Part shown: positions 34,779-47,952 of the stretch, one piece after another
Layout: each line of letters starts with the position of its first letter
Numbering within the stretch: position 1 is the first letter of the stretch
Source: Litorilituus sediminis
Lineage (GTDB): Bacteria > Pseudomonadota > Gammaproteobacteria > Enterobacterales > Alteromonadaceae
DNA: 64,000 nt
Direction: 5' to 3'
Assembly (NCBI RefSeq): GCF_004295665.1
Contig: NZ_CP034759.1
Span: 1 to 64,000, forward strand
Made by a program: the position numbers and the translations under genes
Notes under the pieces: model-generated
What the model was told of the DNA's origin: nothing
Databases searched by the model: none
The model's input: the letters and a program-made list of their open reading frames with translations, nothing else

Positions 34779-35945
34779 ATGGAAGATAACTTCAGAAACG
34801 TATTAATTATCCTCAGTGGCATTGTGATTGGTGCTATTTTTGTTCACGGTTTGTGGACAATTAGAAAGCAAAAAAATCCATATAAGTTAAAAACCAGTAA
34901 AGACAAGGTCGAGCCATTAACACGTAATTTTGATGGTTCAGGTTTTGATCAAGATGGTGTCGGTCAAGTAAAAGTAAGTAAAAAAGCAGTAGAACCAAGC
35001 TTAAATGACAATGAAACCTCAACAATAGATGATATTGTTACATCAACACCACTAGATTCGACCCAAGCTATCAATGAGCATATAGAACCTGTTATCGAGC
35101 AAAATAACCCTGAGTTAGCTGTTGAGGCTACAGTTAACACAGCAGAGACATTAGCTGAGCATAGTACAATGGCAAATGACGTTGCTGAGCCAACGTTAAG
35201 CGATTGGGTTAATGAAGCTGAGCCAAATACTAAAGCTTTTTCTAAAGAAGAATTGGGTGATGATATAACCCAGCGTGTTGAGCAAGCGGTTAACATTCAA
35301 GAAAGCGAACAACCTGTTTATCAAGAGCCTGTTACTCAAGCAAAACCTCAGGTTAAGCCTGTTAAAAAAGTGGCTAAGAAAGCGCAATCAAAAGCAGCCT
35401 TAAAACGTAACCAAATGGATTTTAACTTTGGTGATGAGTTAATGGGGGGGGATATTGATGAGCCAATGCCAAGCATTTCTGTTGATGACAAGCCGGCAAA
35501 AGAAGTGTTAGAGCCGCAAGTAATCATTTTATCTGTAGTGATGCCAGCCAATCAACAAATGATGGGCGCAGCCTTACTACCGAGTTTACTGACTTTAGGC
35601 ATGAAGTACGGTGATATGAATATTTTCCATCGTCATCAAGACAATGCGGGTAATGGTAAAGTGACTTTTAGTTTAGCCAATATGATGAACCCAGGATCGT
35701 TTGATTTAGACTCGATGGAAACTTTTGCAACCCAAGGCGTCAGCTTGTTTATGACCTTACCTAATGCTGGCGATCCCTTTGCCGTGTTTGAGCAAATGCT
35801 AGCAGCGGCTAAGCAATTAGCACAAGAATTTAATGCGCAAGTCTTAGACGATAAGCGTAATGTGATGACTAAGCAAACTGAGCAGCATTACCTTAGTCAA
35901 ATTCGCGAGTTTGATCGTAAAAGCCGTATTGCCTTGGTTGACTAA
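34779..35945 (+). CDS. zipA: Cell division protein ZipA
   Basis: The 388-residue protein has an N-terminal membrane anchor (~8-26), a basic patch, a long unstructured acidic and Gln/Pro/Val-rich linker (~40-240) and the C-terminal ZipA domain (~245-380; LEPQVIILSVVMPANQQMMGAALLPSLLTLGMKYGDMNIFHRH). ZipA tethers FtsZ to the membrane at the septum. It sits divergent from cysZ and upstream of ligA, its usual place. Confidence 0.95.
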   Translation: MEDNFRNVLIILSGIVIGAIFVHGLWTIRKQKNPYKLKTSKDKVEPLTRNFDGSGFDQDGVGQVKVSKKAVEPSLNDNETSTIDDIVTSTPLDSTQAINEHIEPVIEQNNPELAVEATVNTAETLAEHSTMANDVAEPTLSDWVNEAEPNTKAFSKEELGDDITQRVEQAVNIQESEQPVYQEPVTQAKPQVKPVKKVAKKAQSKAALKRNQMDFNFGDELMGGDIDEPMPSISVDDKPAKEVLEPQVIILSVVMPANQQMMGAALLPSLLTLGMKYGDMNIFHRHQDNAGNGKVTFSLANMMNPGSFDLDSMETFATQGVSLFMTLPNAGDPFAVFEQMLAAAKQLAQEFNAQVLDDKRNVMTKQTEQHYLSQIREFDRKSRIALVD

Positions 35946-35948
35946 TAA

Positions 35949-38123
<2,175 letters not shown>

Positions 38124-38131
38124 GAGCGATT

Positions 38132-38467
38132 ATGACAAACGTTATACTTGAAGCGCTCACTGAATTAGGTACTTGGTTTCGACCATATCAATATCAAGCA
38201 GCGCTCGCGATTATCGCGACAATTTTAGTGATTTTTGGTAGTGAAATTAATGCTGCGGTTAAAAAGCTAGTTGCAAGGCAGCACTTTGTTATTCGCACCT
38301 TTGTGTTTGTACTAGTGTGTGCATTTGGTTATGGCTTATTAACCGTTTGGCTAACTAGTCTTTTAGCGCAGCAATTAGCGAAAGTACCAACTGCTTATAT
38401 TGTACCTGTGGTCTTTGCGACATTTTTTGCTTTAGGCATGTATGCACAAAAGCAGCGCCATATATAG
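38132..38467 (+). CDS. DUF3392-family membrane protein
   Basis: A 111-residue protein with three hydrophobic helices (~22-38, 50-75, 85-103) and short polar loops. It matches the DUF3392 family of Alteromonadales/Vibrionales, whose function is unknown. It starts 8 bases after ligA and is probably co-transcribed with it. Confidence 0.8.
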   Translation: MTNVILEALTELGTWFRPYQYQAALAIIATILVIFGSEINAAVKKLVARQHFVIRTFVFVLVCAFGYGLLTVWLTSLLAQQLAKVPTAYIVPVVFATFFALGMYAQKQRHI

Positions 38468-38491
38468 TTAACCTCTTACACCGAGTTCAGG

Positions 38492-38893
38492 TTAACTGGC
38501 GCGAAGCACGACAAAAATGGCATAAAAAAACATTAAGCACGGGAGAGGCAATAAAATAAAAAACAGTGTTGCCTCACACCATTCCACGACTTTATATAAG
38601 GTCAACCAATACCTGGACTCTTTATCTTTACTATTCATCGTAGCGGCAAGCTTTTTTGAGGGTAACTGTAAAAAGAAAAAGATAAATGCGCTACATACCA
38701 AAAATTGCAGTCCTATTGATAAAATCAGCAGTGCTAATAATACCAAAGCGCTTGGCGTGTAGCTGCTGACTTGACTTTGCAACAGCACAAATAGGGTAAG
38801 TAATGCGCTGCTCCAACACAGTAAACGCCAACGAAAGTGCGCAGTGTTTTTAGCGATCAGGTGAAATAAACTTGGGGAAAAGTACAGCTTCAT
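38492..38893 (-). CDS. Small membrane protein of unknown function
   Basis: The 133-residue protein has about four hydrophobic segments (~23-42, 47-75 and 108-130 among them) and a polar loop with KKLAATMNSKDKESRYW. I recognise no family. It is convergent with the DUF3392 gene and downstream of the antiporter gene on the same strand, separated by 61 bp, so it might share its transcript. Confidence 0.65.
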   Translation of the reverse strand: MKLYFSPSLFHLIAKNTAHFRWRLLCWSSALLTLFVLLQSQVSSYTPSALVLLALLILSIGLQFLVCSAFIFFFLQLPSKKLAATMNSKDKESRYWLTLYKVVEWCEATLFFILLPLPCLMFFYAIFVVLRAS

Positions 38894-38954
38894 ACTTTGA
38901 GTATAGCGATAAATTGCCTAGCGGTAACTAGGCAATGTTATTTCTTTTATTAGC

Positions 38955-40298
38955 TTATTTGTTAGTTAGTCGCCAAAAGGCAAAGCCAGCGACGAAAAAT
39001 AAGATTATCGGGTAGAAGGCATGGCTAGCAACCGAAAGCGGCGAAATATGCAAGGTAGCCCCAAGCAATAAGGCTTGAGCACCATAAGGTAATAGGCCTT
39101 GGTTAATACAGGCAAAGATATCTAATAAGCTTGCTGATTGTGCAGGTGTTAATTGACCATCCTTCGCTAAGTTTTTGGCAGTATCACCCGTTACAATAAT
39201 AGAAACGGTATTGTTGGCGGTAAAAAAGTTGCAAACGAAGGCTAGGCCAGCAATGCCAAAACCAGCAGCGCGCTTTTCATTGTTAGGGCTTAATTTAGCG
39301 GCAAGCTTTTCTATGGCTTTGGTTAGCGCCGTTAATCCACCTTGCTGACGTACTAGCTCACTTAAGCCACCAATAAATAGCGATAAAATAAAGATGTCTT
39401 GCATACTAGCAAAACCTTTGTTGATATCACTTACCCAAGCTGATAATTGATAGCCATTAGAATACATGCCAATGGCCGCCGCTAAAATAATACCTAAAGT
39501 TAATACCACAAAAACATTCACGCCCATTAATGCTAACGCTAAAATGACCACGTAAGGAAGTAAACCAATTAATGCGGTATCAGATTTTAATTCGTGCGGT
39601 ACGCTTTCACCTAGCACAGTAAAAATAACTAAGCATAGCAGCGCCGCAGGAATAGCAAATTTGAAATTCACTCTAAATTTGTCTTTCATATGGGCGCCTT
39701 GGCTGCGTGTTGAGGCAATAGTGGTATCAGAAATAATTGATAAGTTATCGCCAAAAATAGCACCAGATAATAAACAGCCAGCAACTAGTGCGGCATCAAG
39801 CTGGGTTGATTCGATAAAGCCTAAGGCAATTGGCGCAATCGCAGCAATGGTTCCCATAGATGTGCCCATGGCGGTTGATAAAAAGGCAGCAACAATAAAT
39901 AGCCCTGGCAGTAATAAATAATCAGGAAAAACCGCTAGGCCAAGCTGCACGCTGGTATCAACACTGCCCGTTGCTTTCGCTACTACGGCAAATGCACCGG
40001 CAAGCAAATAAATAATACACATGGTGACTATGTTGCTGTGACCTGCACCGGCGATAAATTGCGCTATTTGCTTTTCAACCGTACTACCTGATGAGCGTTT
40101 TCCTAAATAGATAGCGACAAAGATTGCTGGAATAATGGCAATGCTTGCTGGTAGTTGATAAAAGGCAAACTCAACACCTTGTAGGGTTAAAATAATGCCT
40201 GTACCTAAAAAGAGTATTAAAAATACCGCAAAAGGGATCAGTGCTGTTAGCTTGTTAGTTGCTTGTGTTGCCTGCACTGGTGCGCTTGTTAAACTCAT
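38955..40298 (-). CDS. NhaC-family Na+/H+ (or substrate/Na+) antiporter
   Basis: A 447-residue membrane protein with about 11-12 hydrophobic helices. The features STAMGTSMGTIAAIAPIALGF and GAIFGDNLSIISDTTIASTRSQG are characteristic of the NhaC family. It should exchange Na+ for protons or for an organic ion. No riboswitch was seen in its 5' region (40299-40419). With nhaD this gives two predicted sodium antiporters in the window, as expected in a marine cell. Confidence 0.85.
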   Translation of the reverse strand: MSLTSAPVQATQATNKLTALIPFAVFLILFLGTGIILTLQGVEFAFYQLPASIAIIPAIFVAIYLGKRSSGSTVEKQIAQFIAGAGHSNIVTMCIIYLLAGAFAVVAKATGSVDTSVQLGLAVFPDYLLLPGLFIVAAFLSTAMGTSMGTIAAIAPIALGFIESTQLDAALVAGCLLSGAIFGDNLSIISDTTIASTRSQGAHMKDKFRVNFKFAIPAALLCLVIFTVLGESVPHELKSDTALIGLLPYVVILALALMGVNVFVVLTLGIILAAAIGMYSNGYQLSAWVSDINKGFASMQDIFILSLFIGGLSELVRQQGGLTALTKAIEKLAAKLSPNNEKRAAGFGIAGLAFVCNFFTANNTVSIIVTGDTAKNLAKDGQLTPAQSASLLDIFACINQGLLPYGAQALLLGATLHISPLSVASHAFYPIILFFVAGFAFWRLTNK

Positions 40299-40548
40299 GC
40301 AGTATCTCCATTATTGTTAGTGTTACTGCACGTGCGCAGGTAGCTAATAAAGTCAGTTTAGGCATTATAGAAGTAAACATCGTTTTGTCAATATAGATGT
40401 TTAGATGGCTAAATGCTAGGTGGCCAGTAATGAGTGGCTAGTAAATTATTTCATGAATCTGCATTTACTTAGCTTAGAGCACTACAGCATGATGATCATT
40501 TGTGCTAGAATCGCCGCAATTTTAAAACAGTTAACTTATAGAGTAATT

Positions 40549-41169
40549 ATGTCTGATAACAAATTTGAATCTATCGAGCAACGTGTAAGCTACGGTGTAG
40601 GTCGTCAATTAGGTGACCAATTACGTAACAACCCTTTTAAAGAGTTTGATGTTGCTGCGGTACAAGCAGGTATCGCTGATGCATTAGCAAATGCTGCAAG
40701 CCAAGTGTCTGAAGAAGCATTAAACGAAGCTTTCTCTGTTGTTTCTAAGAAATTACAAGAGCAAGAGCAAGAGTTAGCAAAAGCAGCTGCTGCTGAAGGC
40801 GAAGCTTTCTTAGCAGAAAATGCTAAGCGTGATGAAGTAACAGTAACTGAGTCTGGCTTACAATATGAAGTGATTGTTGAAGGTGACGGTGCTAAGCCAA
40901 CTGCAGATAGCACGGTAAGCGTTCATTACCACGGTACATTCACTAACGGTGATGTATTCGATAGCTCTGTTGAGCGCGGTCAACCTGCTGAGTTCCCTGT
41001 AAAAGGTGTTATTGCTGGTTGGACTGAAGCATTACAATTAATGACTGAAGGTTCAAAGTACCGTTTAACTATTCCTTATAACTTAGCGTACGGTGAGCGT
41101 GGCTCTCAGGGTGCTATCCCTCCATATGCTACGTTAGTATTCGACGTTGAGTTATTAAGCGTCAAATAA
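40549..41169 (+). CDS. fklB: FKBP-type peptidyl-prolyl isomerase
   Basis: A 206-residue two-domain isomerase. The N-terminal dimerisation helices (MSDNKFESIEQRVSYGVGRQ, then an Ala/Glu-rich long helix) are followed by the FKBP domain (VSVHYHGTFTNGDVFDSSVERGQPAEFPV...LAYGERGSQGAIPPYATLVFDVELL). It matches cytoplasmic FklB/FKBP22, with no signal peptide. I chose the ATG at 40549; the frame extends 43 codons upstream without family similarity. A textbook terminator follows. Confidence 0.95.
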   Translation: MSDNKFESIEQRVSYGVGRQLGDQLRNNPFKEFDVAAVQAGIADALANAASQVSEEALNEAFSVVSKKLQEQEQELAKAAAAEGEAFLAENAKRDEVTVTESGLQYEVIVEGDGAKPTADSTVSVHYHGTFTNGDVFDSSVERGQPAEFPVKGVIAGWTEALQLMTEGSKYRLTIPYNLAYGERGSQGAIPPYATLVFDVELLSVK

Positions 41170-41180
41170 TATCAGTTTTT

Positions 41181-41208
41181 AAAAGCCCTCAATTGAGGGC
41201 TTTTTTTT
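41181..41208 (+). terminator. Intrinsic terminator of fklB
   Basis: The perfect stem AAAAGCCCTC/GAGGGCTTTT closes on a short AATT loop and is followed by four more Ts. Confidence 0.9.
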
Positions 41209-41242
41209 GAGCAAACATATTGGTTATTAGTTATAGAAAACT

Positions 41243-41662
41243 ATGATAGAAAATAAATTGCAGCATTTGTTTCAACATTATTTAAATGCCTTTAGAGGTT
41301 ACGATCTTGATGGCGTTACTCAGTGCTACCACCTGCCTTGTACCCTTAATACGCCTGATAATTTAGTGTTTATTAATACAGCGCAACAGTGCCAACAAGA
41401 ATTTTTAGCTATATTTAGTCAGTTAAAAGAGGCTAATACGCAAAAAACTTTAGCACAGAAAGCGAATTATCAAATGGTAAGCGACAACATCTGCTTAGTG
41501 TGTATTGACTGGGTATTTATCGATGAAAATGAGCAGATATTCGCTGATTTTGCTGCCGTTTATCATGTTTTACAAATTGGTGATTCGCTAAAAATAATCA
41601 ATGTTGCTTCGCATGAGTTGAGTAATTCCTTGATGTTAGAGCATTCACTCGTATTAAGTTAA
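41243..41662 (+). CDS. NTF2-like (SnoaL/DUF4440-like) protein
   Basis: A 139-residue protein whose pattern (helical start LQHLFQHYLNAFRGYDLDGVTQCYHLPCTL, then alternating strands ending in VYHVLQIGDSLKIINVASHE) suggests the NTF2-like cone fold. Such proteins are enzymes or ligand-binding scaffolds; catalytic identity cannot be assigned. It lies 37 bp before dapB on the same strand and may be co-transcribed. Confidence 0.7.
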   Translation: MIENKLQHLFQHYLNAFRGYDLDGVTQCYHLPCTLNTPDNLVFINTAQQCQQEFLAIFSQLKEANTQKTLAQKANYQMVSDNICLVCIDWVFIDENEQIFADFAAVYHVLQIGDSLKIINVASHELSNSLMLEHSLVLS

Positions 41663-41687
41663 CCTGATAACTAATAACACCTAATAA

Positions 41688-42506
<819 letters not shown>

Positions 42507-42826
42507 TAATGTAGTTTTTTAGGCTTTATATCGACTCTTTTGCTGATTTTGCTATAGATAACTATAACTTTTGATGGTTTGAAAACAAAATTACATAAAA
42601 GAGCTAGTTTTTACATTTTTTACTGGACGAATGAGAGTTGTAAGCGTAAAATAAGTGGATTTTGTCAAAAATTTACCTTTCTTTATCGAATTGCTACGTT
42701 TTTGGCATTTTTTATGTGTGCTGTTTTATTCATAAAATATCGCACAAATGAATTTTGCGCTTAATAGGTTGTTTGGCTGAAAACTGAACTGACTTATTAA
42801 AATTCTTCTTCTTTTTGGAGGTTACA
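42507..42826. other. dapB-carA intergenic leader region
   Basis: A stretch of 320 bp of AT-rich DNA. It must hold the carAB promoter. Half-sites ATTCAT (near 42729) and ATGAAT (near 42749) recall ARG boxes, but their spacing does not fit an ArgR operator. An open frame at 42579-42764 has no visible merit. No clear attenuator or terminator was seen. Confidence 0.5.
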
Positions 42827-43978
42827 TTGGCTATATCTGCTATTTTAGTGCTACAAGATGGCACTGTATTTAAAGGTACCGCAATCGGTGCACAAGGGGC
42901 GGCTGTTGGTGAAGTGGTGTTTAACACTTCAATGACGGGCTACCAAGAAATTTTAACCGACCCTTCTTATGCAGAACAAATTATCACGCTGACTTATCCG
43001 CATATTGGTAATACGGGTACAAATACAGAAGATAGAGAGTCTTCTAGCATTTATGCTAAAGGCCTTGTTATTCGTGATTTACCATTACTAGCCAGTAACT
43101 TCCGTAACGAACAAAGCTTAAGTGAATACCTAGTTGCTAATAATATTTTAGGTATTGCCGATATTGATACCCGTAAACTTACACGTTTACTTCGTGAAAA
43201 AGGTGCGCAAAATGGTTGTATCTTAACTATTGATGATAGCAGTGAAGAAGGTTTACAAGCCGCGCAAGAAAAAGCCCTTGAGCAAGCAAAAGCATTCCCA
43301 GGCCTTAAAGGTATGGATTTAGCGAAAGTTGTATCAACAAAAGAAAACTTTGAGTGGACTGAAGGTAGTTGGCAGCTAGGTAAAGGTTTCATTACCCCTG
43401 AAAGCTATGATTATCACGTAGTCGCTTATGACTTTGGTGCTAAGAGCAACATCTTACGCATGTTAGTAGACAGAGGCTGTAAGCTAACGGTTGTACCAGC
43501 ACAAACCCCTGCAGCTGATGTATTAGCGTTAAACCCAGATGGTATTTTCTTATCAAATGGCCCAGGTGACCCAGAGCCATGTGATTATGCTATTGCCGCA
43601 ATTAAAGAATTCTTAACAACAGATATCCCAGTATTTGGTATTTGTTTAGGTCATCAATTACTTGGCTTAGCAAGTGGTGCTAATACAATCAAGATGAAGT
43701 TTGGTCATCATGGCGGTAACCACCCGGTTAAAGATCACGAGCGTAATGTCGTGATGATCACCGCACAAAACCACGGTTTTGCTGTAGATGAAAACAACTT
43801 GCCTGACAACTTAAAAGTGACCCATAACTCATTATTTGACGGCACTATTCAAGGTATTCACCGTACAGATAAACCAGCATTTAGCTTCCAAGGTCACCCA
43901 GAAGCAAGCCCAGGTCCACACGATGCAGCGCCATTGTTCGACCATTTCATCGATTTAATTAAACAGTATAAAGCTTAA
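42827..43978 (+). CDS. carA: Carbamoyl-phosphate synthase small subunit (TTG start)
   Basis: The glutaminase subunit, 383 residues, supplies ammonia to CarB for carbamoyl phosphate (arginine and pyrimidines). The N-terminal domain ([21 protein letters not shown]) is followed by a class I amidotransferase domain with Cys in [11 protein letters not shown] and the His/Glu pair in GHPEASPGP. The start is the TTG at 42827: GGAGG (42817-42821) lies 5 bases before it, and translation from it gives the family N-terminus. A TTG start for carA has been reported in other gammaproteobacteria. carB follows 26 bases later. Confidence 0.96.
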   Translation: MAISAILVLQDGTVFKGTAIGAQGAAVGEVVFNTSMTGYQEILTDPSYAEQIITLTYPHIGNTGTNTEDRESSSIYAKGLVIRDLPLLASNFRNEQSLSEYLVANNILGIADIDTRKLTRLLREKGAQNGCILTIDDSSEEGLQAAQEKALEQAKAFPGLKGMDLAKVVSTKENFEWTEGSWQLGKGFITPESYDYHVVAYDFGAKSNILRMLVDRGCKLTVVPAQTPAADVLALNPDGIFLSNGPGDPEPCDYAIAAIKEFLTTDIPVFGICLGHQLLGLASGANTIKMKFGHHGGNHPVKDHERNVVMITAQNHGFAVDENNLPDNLKVTHNSLFDGTIQGIHRTDKPAFSFQGHPEASPGPHDAAPLFDHFIDLIKQYKA

Positions 43979-44004
43979 TAAACCTATAAGAGAGACGAAA
44001 AACT

Positions 44005-47000
44005 ATGCCAAAACGTAATGACATAAAAAGTATCTTAATTTTAGGTGCTGGTCCTATTGTAATTGGTCAAGCGTGTGAGTTTGACTATTCAGGCGCACAA
44101 GCCTGTAAAGCACTTCGTGAAGAAGGCTACCGAGTTATCTTAGTTAACTCAAACCCTGCAACGATTATGACAGACCCGGAAATGGCTGATGCGACATACA
44201 TTGAGCCAATTCACTGGGAAGTAGTTCGCAAGATTATTGAAAAAGAACGTCCATGTGCGGTATTACCAACTATGGGTGGTCAAACAGCGCTTAACTGTGC
44301 ACTAGAGTTAGAATCTAACGGTGTATTAGCAGAGTTTGGCGTTGAAATGATTGGTGCAACGGCAGATGCTATTGATAAAGCAGAAAACCGTGAGCGTTTC
44401 GACCAAGCGATGAAAAACATTGGTTTAGAATGTCCACGTGCTGAAATTGTACACTCAATGGAAGAAGCAAAAGATACAGCGTCACGTATTGGCTTCCCAT
44501 GTATTATTCGCCCATCATTTACTATGGGTGGTACGGGTGGCGGTATCGCTTATAACCAAGAAGAATTTGAAACCATTTGTACCCGTGGTTTAGATTTATC
44601 ACCAACCAATGAATTATTGATTGATGAATCATTAATTGGTTGGAAAGAGTACGAAATGGAAGTGGTTCGTGACAAAAATGATAATTGTATCATCATTTGT
44701 TCGATTGAAAACTTCGACCCTATGGGTATTCACACCGGTGACTCAATTACTGTTGCACCAGCGCAAACCTTAACAGATAAAGAATACCAAATCATGCGTA
44801 ATGCATCACTTGCAGTGTTGCGTGAGATTGGTGTTGAAACCGGTGGTTCAAACGTACAGTTTGGTGTTTGTCCAAACACAGGTCGTATGGTCATTATTGA
44901 GATGAACCCACGTGTATCGCGTTCATCTGCACTTGCTTCAAAAGCAACAGGTTTCCCTATTGCCAAAATTGCGGCAAAACTTGCGGTAGGTTACACCCTT
45001 GATGAATTATCAAATGATATTACTGGTGGCGCAACACCAGCATCATTTGAGCCAACAATCGATTACGTTGTTACTAAGATTCCTCGTTTTAACTTTGAAA
45101 AATTTGCAGGCTCAGAAGACAGATTAACCACGCAAATGAAATCTGTTGGTGAGGTGATGGCGATTGGCCGTAACCAACAAGAATCTATGCAAAAAGCACT
45201 ACGTGGCTTAGAAGTAGGTGCATCAGGTTTTGATCCTCAAGTTGACGTTACACAACCTGGCGCTAAAACGAAAATTATGCACGAATTGCAAGAAGCTGGT
45301 GCTGATCGTATTTGGTACGTAGCTGATGCATTCCGTTTAGGTTTAACGGTTGATGATGTATTCCGTTTAACTAAGATTGACCGTTGGTTCTTAGTGCAAA
45401 TTGAAGATATTGTTCTGCAAGAAGCAAAAGTTGCTGAAGGTGGCTTAAAAGTATTAACACCTGAGTACTTACGTCAGTTAAAACGTAAAGGTTTTGCCGA
45501 TGCGCGTTTAGCAGAAATTATTGGTGTTTCTGAAGCTGAAGTACGTAAGAAACGTCATAACGCTGAAATCTTCCCAGTGTATAAGCGTGTTGATACATGT
45601 GCTGCTGAATTTAGCTCAGATACTGCTTACATGTACTCAAGCTATGATGAAGAGTGTGAGGCAGAGCCGTCAGATAACGACAAGATCATGATCTTAGGTG
45701 GTGGCCCTAACCGTATCGGCCAAGGTATCGAGTTCGATTACTGTTGTGTACACGCAGCATTAGCACTTCGTGAAGATGGTTATGAAACCATTATGGTTAA
45801 CTGTAACCCAGAAACTGTTTCTACCGATTACGATACCTCAGATCGTTTATACTTCGAGCCTATTACCTTTGAAGATGTGCTTGAAATTGTTCGCATTGAG
45901 AAGCCAAAAGGTGTAATCGTACAATACGGTGGTCAAACACCACTTAAATTAGCACGTGCCTTAGAAGCGGCGGGTGTACCAATTATTGGTACTTCACCAG
46001 ATGCAATTGACCGTGCAGAAGATAGAGAACGTTTCCAACAAGCGGTTGACCGTTTAGGTTTATTACAACCTGAAAATGCGACAGTAACGTCATTAGATGA
46101 AGCACTAGCCAAAGCTGAAACAATTGGTTTCCCATTAGTTGTTCGTCCATCTTACGTATTAGGTGGTCGTGCCATGGAAATCGTTTATGATATTGAAGAT
46201 TTACGTCGCTATATGAACGAAGCAGTAAGTGTTTCAAATGAAGCGCCAGTACTACTTGATCACTTCCTTGATGATGCCATTGAAGTTGATATTGATGTAC
46301 TTTGTGACGGCACTGATGTGGTTGTTGGCGGTATTATGCAACATATCGAACAAGCAGGTGTTCACTCAGGTGACTCAGCTTGTTCATTACCAGCTTATAG
46401 CCTAAATCAAGAAGTACAAGATGTAATGCGCAAGCAAGTTACTGACTTAGCCTTTGAGCTTGGTGTTGTAGGCTTAATGAATACGCAAATGGCGGTTAAA
46501 GATGGCAAGGTTTACTTAATTGAAGTTAACCCACGTGCTGCTCGTACTGTACCGTTTGTATCAAAAGCCACTTCTGTACCTTTAGCGAAAATTGGCGCGC
46601 AGGTTATGGCAGGCAAAACCTTAAAAGAGCTTGGCGTTACTAAAGAAACCATTCCTCCATACTTCTCAGTAAAAGAAGTGGTTATTCCGTTTAACAAGTT
46701 CCACGGTAGTGATCCATTAGTTGGCCCAGAAATGCGTTCAACGGGTGAGGTAATGGGTGTCGGTTCAACCTTTGAAGAAGCTTATGCTAAAGCTAACTTA
46801 GGTGCTGGTGTATCTGTACCTAAGTCTGGCCGCGCGTTAATCTCTGTACGTAACAGTGATAAAGAACGTGTAGTTGAGCTTGCTAAGCAAATGGTTGAAT
46901 TAGGTTACGAGTTAGATGCAACTCATGGCACAGCTATTGTACTAGGTGAAGCCAACGTACCAGTACGTTTAGTAAATAAAGTACATGAAGGTCGTCCACA

Positions 47001-47223
47001 TATTCTTGATAGAATTAAGAACGAAGAGTATAGCTATATCATCAACACCACAGAAGGTCGTAAAGCGATTGAAGATTCTAAAGTGTTGCGTGGCGGTGCA
47101 TTGCGTTATAAAGTAGCTTACACTACAACGTTAAACGCTGCTTTTGCAACTTGTCGAGCACACGCGGCAGATGATAGAAATACAGTTACTTCTATTCAAG
47201 AATTACATAATAAATGTAACTAG
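44005..47223 (+). CDS. carB: Carbamoyl-phosphate synthase large subunit
   Basis: The 1072-residue synthetase has two homologous ATP-grasp halves ([21 protein letters not shown] near residue 10 and [20 protein letters not shown] near 560) and a C-terminal MGS-like allosteric domain (~940-1072, with [12 protein letters not shown]). It makes carbamoyl phosphate from bicarbonate, ATP and ammonia delivered by CarA. Its codon use resembles that of highly expressed genes. A hairpin follows before greA. Confidence 0.98.
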   Translation: MPKRNDIKSILILGAGPIVIGQACEFDYSGAQACKALREEGYRVILVNSNPATIMTDPEMADATYIEPIHWEVVRKIIEKERPCAVLPTMGGQTALNCALELESNGVLAEFGVEMIGATADAIDKAENRERFDQAMKNIGLECPRAEIVHSMEEAKDTASRIGFPCIIRPSFTMGGTGGGIAYNQEEFETICTRGLDLSPTNELLIDESLIGWKEYEMEVVRDKNDNCIIICSIENFDPMGIHTGDSITVAPAQTLTDKEYQIMRNASLAVLREIGVETGGSNVQFGVCPNTGRMVIIEMNPRVSRSSALASKATGFPIAKIAAKLAVGYTLDELSNDITGGATPASFEPTIDYVVTKIPRFNFEKFAGSEDRLTTQMKSVGEVMAIGRNQQESMQKALRGLEVGASGFDPQVDVTQPGAKTKIMHELQEAGADRIWYVADAFRLGLTVDDVFRLTKIDRWFLVQIEDIVLQEAKVAEGGLKVLTPEYLRQLKRKGFADARLAEIIGVSEAEVRKKRHNAEIFPVYKRVDTCAAEFSSDTAYMYSSYDEECEAEPSDNDKIMILGGGPNRIGQGIEFDYCCVHAALALREDGYETIMVNCNPETVSTDYDTSDRLYFEPITFEDVLEIVRIEKPKGVIVQYGGQTPLKLARALEAAGVPIIGTSPDAIDRAEDRERFQQAVDRLGLLQPENATVTSLDEALAKAETIGFPLVVRPSYVLGGRAMEIVYDIEDLRRYMNEAVSVSNEAPVLLDHFLDDAIEVDIDVLCDGTDVVVGGIMQHIEQAGVHSGDSACSLPAYSLNQEVQDVMRKQVTDLAFELGVVGLMNTQMAVKDGKVYLIEVNPRAARTVPFVSKATSVPLAKIGAQVMAGKTLKELGVTKETIPPYFSVKEVVIPFNKFHGSDPLVGPEMRSTGEVMGVGSTFEEAYAKANLGAGVSVPKSGRALISVRNSDKERVVELAKQMVELGYELDATHGTAIVLGEANVPVRLVNKVHEGRPHILDRIKNEEYSYIINTTEGRKAIEDSKVLRGGALRYKVAYTTTLNAAFATCRAHAADDRNTVTSIQELHNKCN

Positions 47224-47248
47224 TTCATTCGCTAAATAAATACCTTGT

Positions 47249-47275
47249 AGGGAATACTATTAACTAGTATTCCCT
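47249..47275 (+). terminator. Hairpin between carB and greA
   Basis: A perfect 11-bp stem AGGGAATACTA/TAGTATTCCCT with a 5-base loop and a weak T-rich tail. It may be a partial terminator, letting some carAB transcription reach greA. Confidence 0.6.
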
Positions 47276-47323
47276 TTGTATTTTTTATTCGGAAGTAATT
47301 TACACGGTTTAAGAAGAAAAATT

Positions 47324-47800
47324 ATGAGTCAATACCCTATGACAGTTCAAGGTGCAGATAGATTGCGCGAAGAACTAAATCATTTAAAAACAGTTAAACG
47401 CCCTGAAATTGTGGAAGCCATTGCTGAAGCTCGTGAGCACGGCGATTTAAAAGAAAATGCTGAATATCATGCTGCTCGTGAGCAGCAGGGCTTTTGTGAG
47501 GGCCGTATTCAAGATATTGAAGGTAAGTTAAGTAATGCGCAAATCATTGATATATCAAAAATCGCGAATACAGGTAAGGTGATTTTTGGTGTTACTGTTA
47601 CTTTGCTTAACATTGATACGGAAGAAGAAGTGACCTATCAAATTGTTGGTGATGATGAAGCCGATATTAAGCAGAATCGTATTTCGGTTAATTCACCAAT
47701 AGCGCGTGGCTTAATTGGTAAAGTAGTAGATAGCGAGATAGAAATCAAAACACCCGGTGGTTTGGTTGAGTATGAAATTATCGCGGTAGATCATATCTAA
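47324..47800 (+). CDS. greA: Transcription elongation factor GreA
   Basis: A 158-residue factor that rescues backtracked RNA polymerase by stimulating transcript cleavage. The N-terminal coiled coil ([20 protein letters not shown]) with its acidic tip ([21 protein letters not shown]) and the C-terminal FKBP-like domain are complete. The start at 47324 gives the family N-terminus ([14 protein letters not shown]); the frame extends 16 codons further upstream without merit. Confidence 0.97.
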   Translation: MSQYPMTVQGADRLREELNHLKTVKRPEIVEAIAEAREHGDLKENAEYHAAREQQGFCEGRIQDIEGKLSNAQIIDISKIANTGKVIFGVTVTLLNIDTEEEVTYQIVGDDEADIKQNRISVNSPIARGLIGKVVDSEIEIKTPGGLVEYEIIAVDHI

Positions 47801-47852
47801 GTTCTAAGCGCGTTGCTTAATTTGAAAACTGTTGTTTAATATGCAAATTAAA

Positions 47853-47887
47853 GAAGCCCTAAGTGAAAATTTAGGGCTTCTTTGATT
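47853..47887 (+). terminator. Intrinsic terminator of greA
   Basis: A 10-bp stem GAAGCCCTAA/TTAGGGCTTC with an 8-base loop, then TTTG and a T-rich stretch. Confidence 0.75.
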
Positions 47888-47952
47888 TTTCCTTATAAAT
47901 TAACACAGCTTTCCCTTATATTAGGACTGGGCATTGTTTGTAGCTGTTCTGT

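Noticed and set aside
40299..40419. Lysine riboswitch upstream of the NhaC-type antiporter
   Set aside because: The leader is only about 120 bp and I could not find the conserved lysine-riboswitch core.
42727..42755. ARG-box-like half-sites ATTCAT and ATGAAT before carA
   Set aside because: The half-sites are 14 bases apart and in the wrong arrangement for ArgR (TGAAT-N4-ATTCA).
42579..42764. A 61-codon frame in the carA leader, as a possible leader peptide
   Set aside because: It has no arginine-rich or pyrimidine-related pattern, no terminator follows and no ribosome site is evident.
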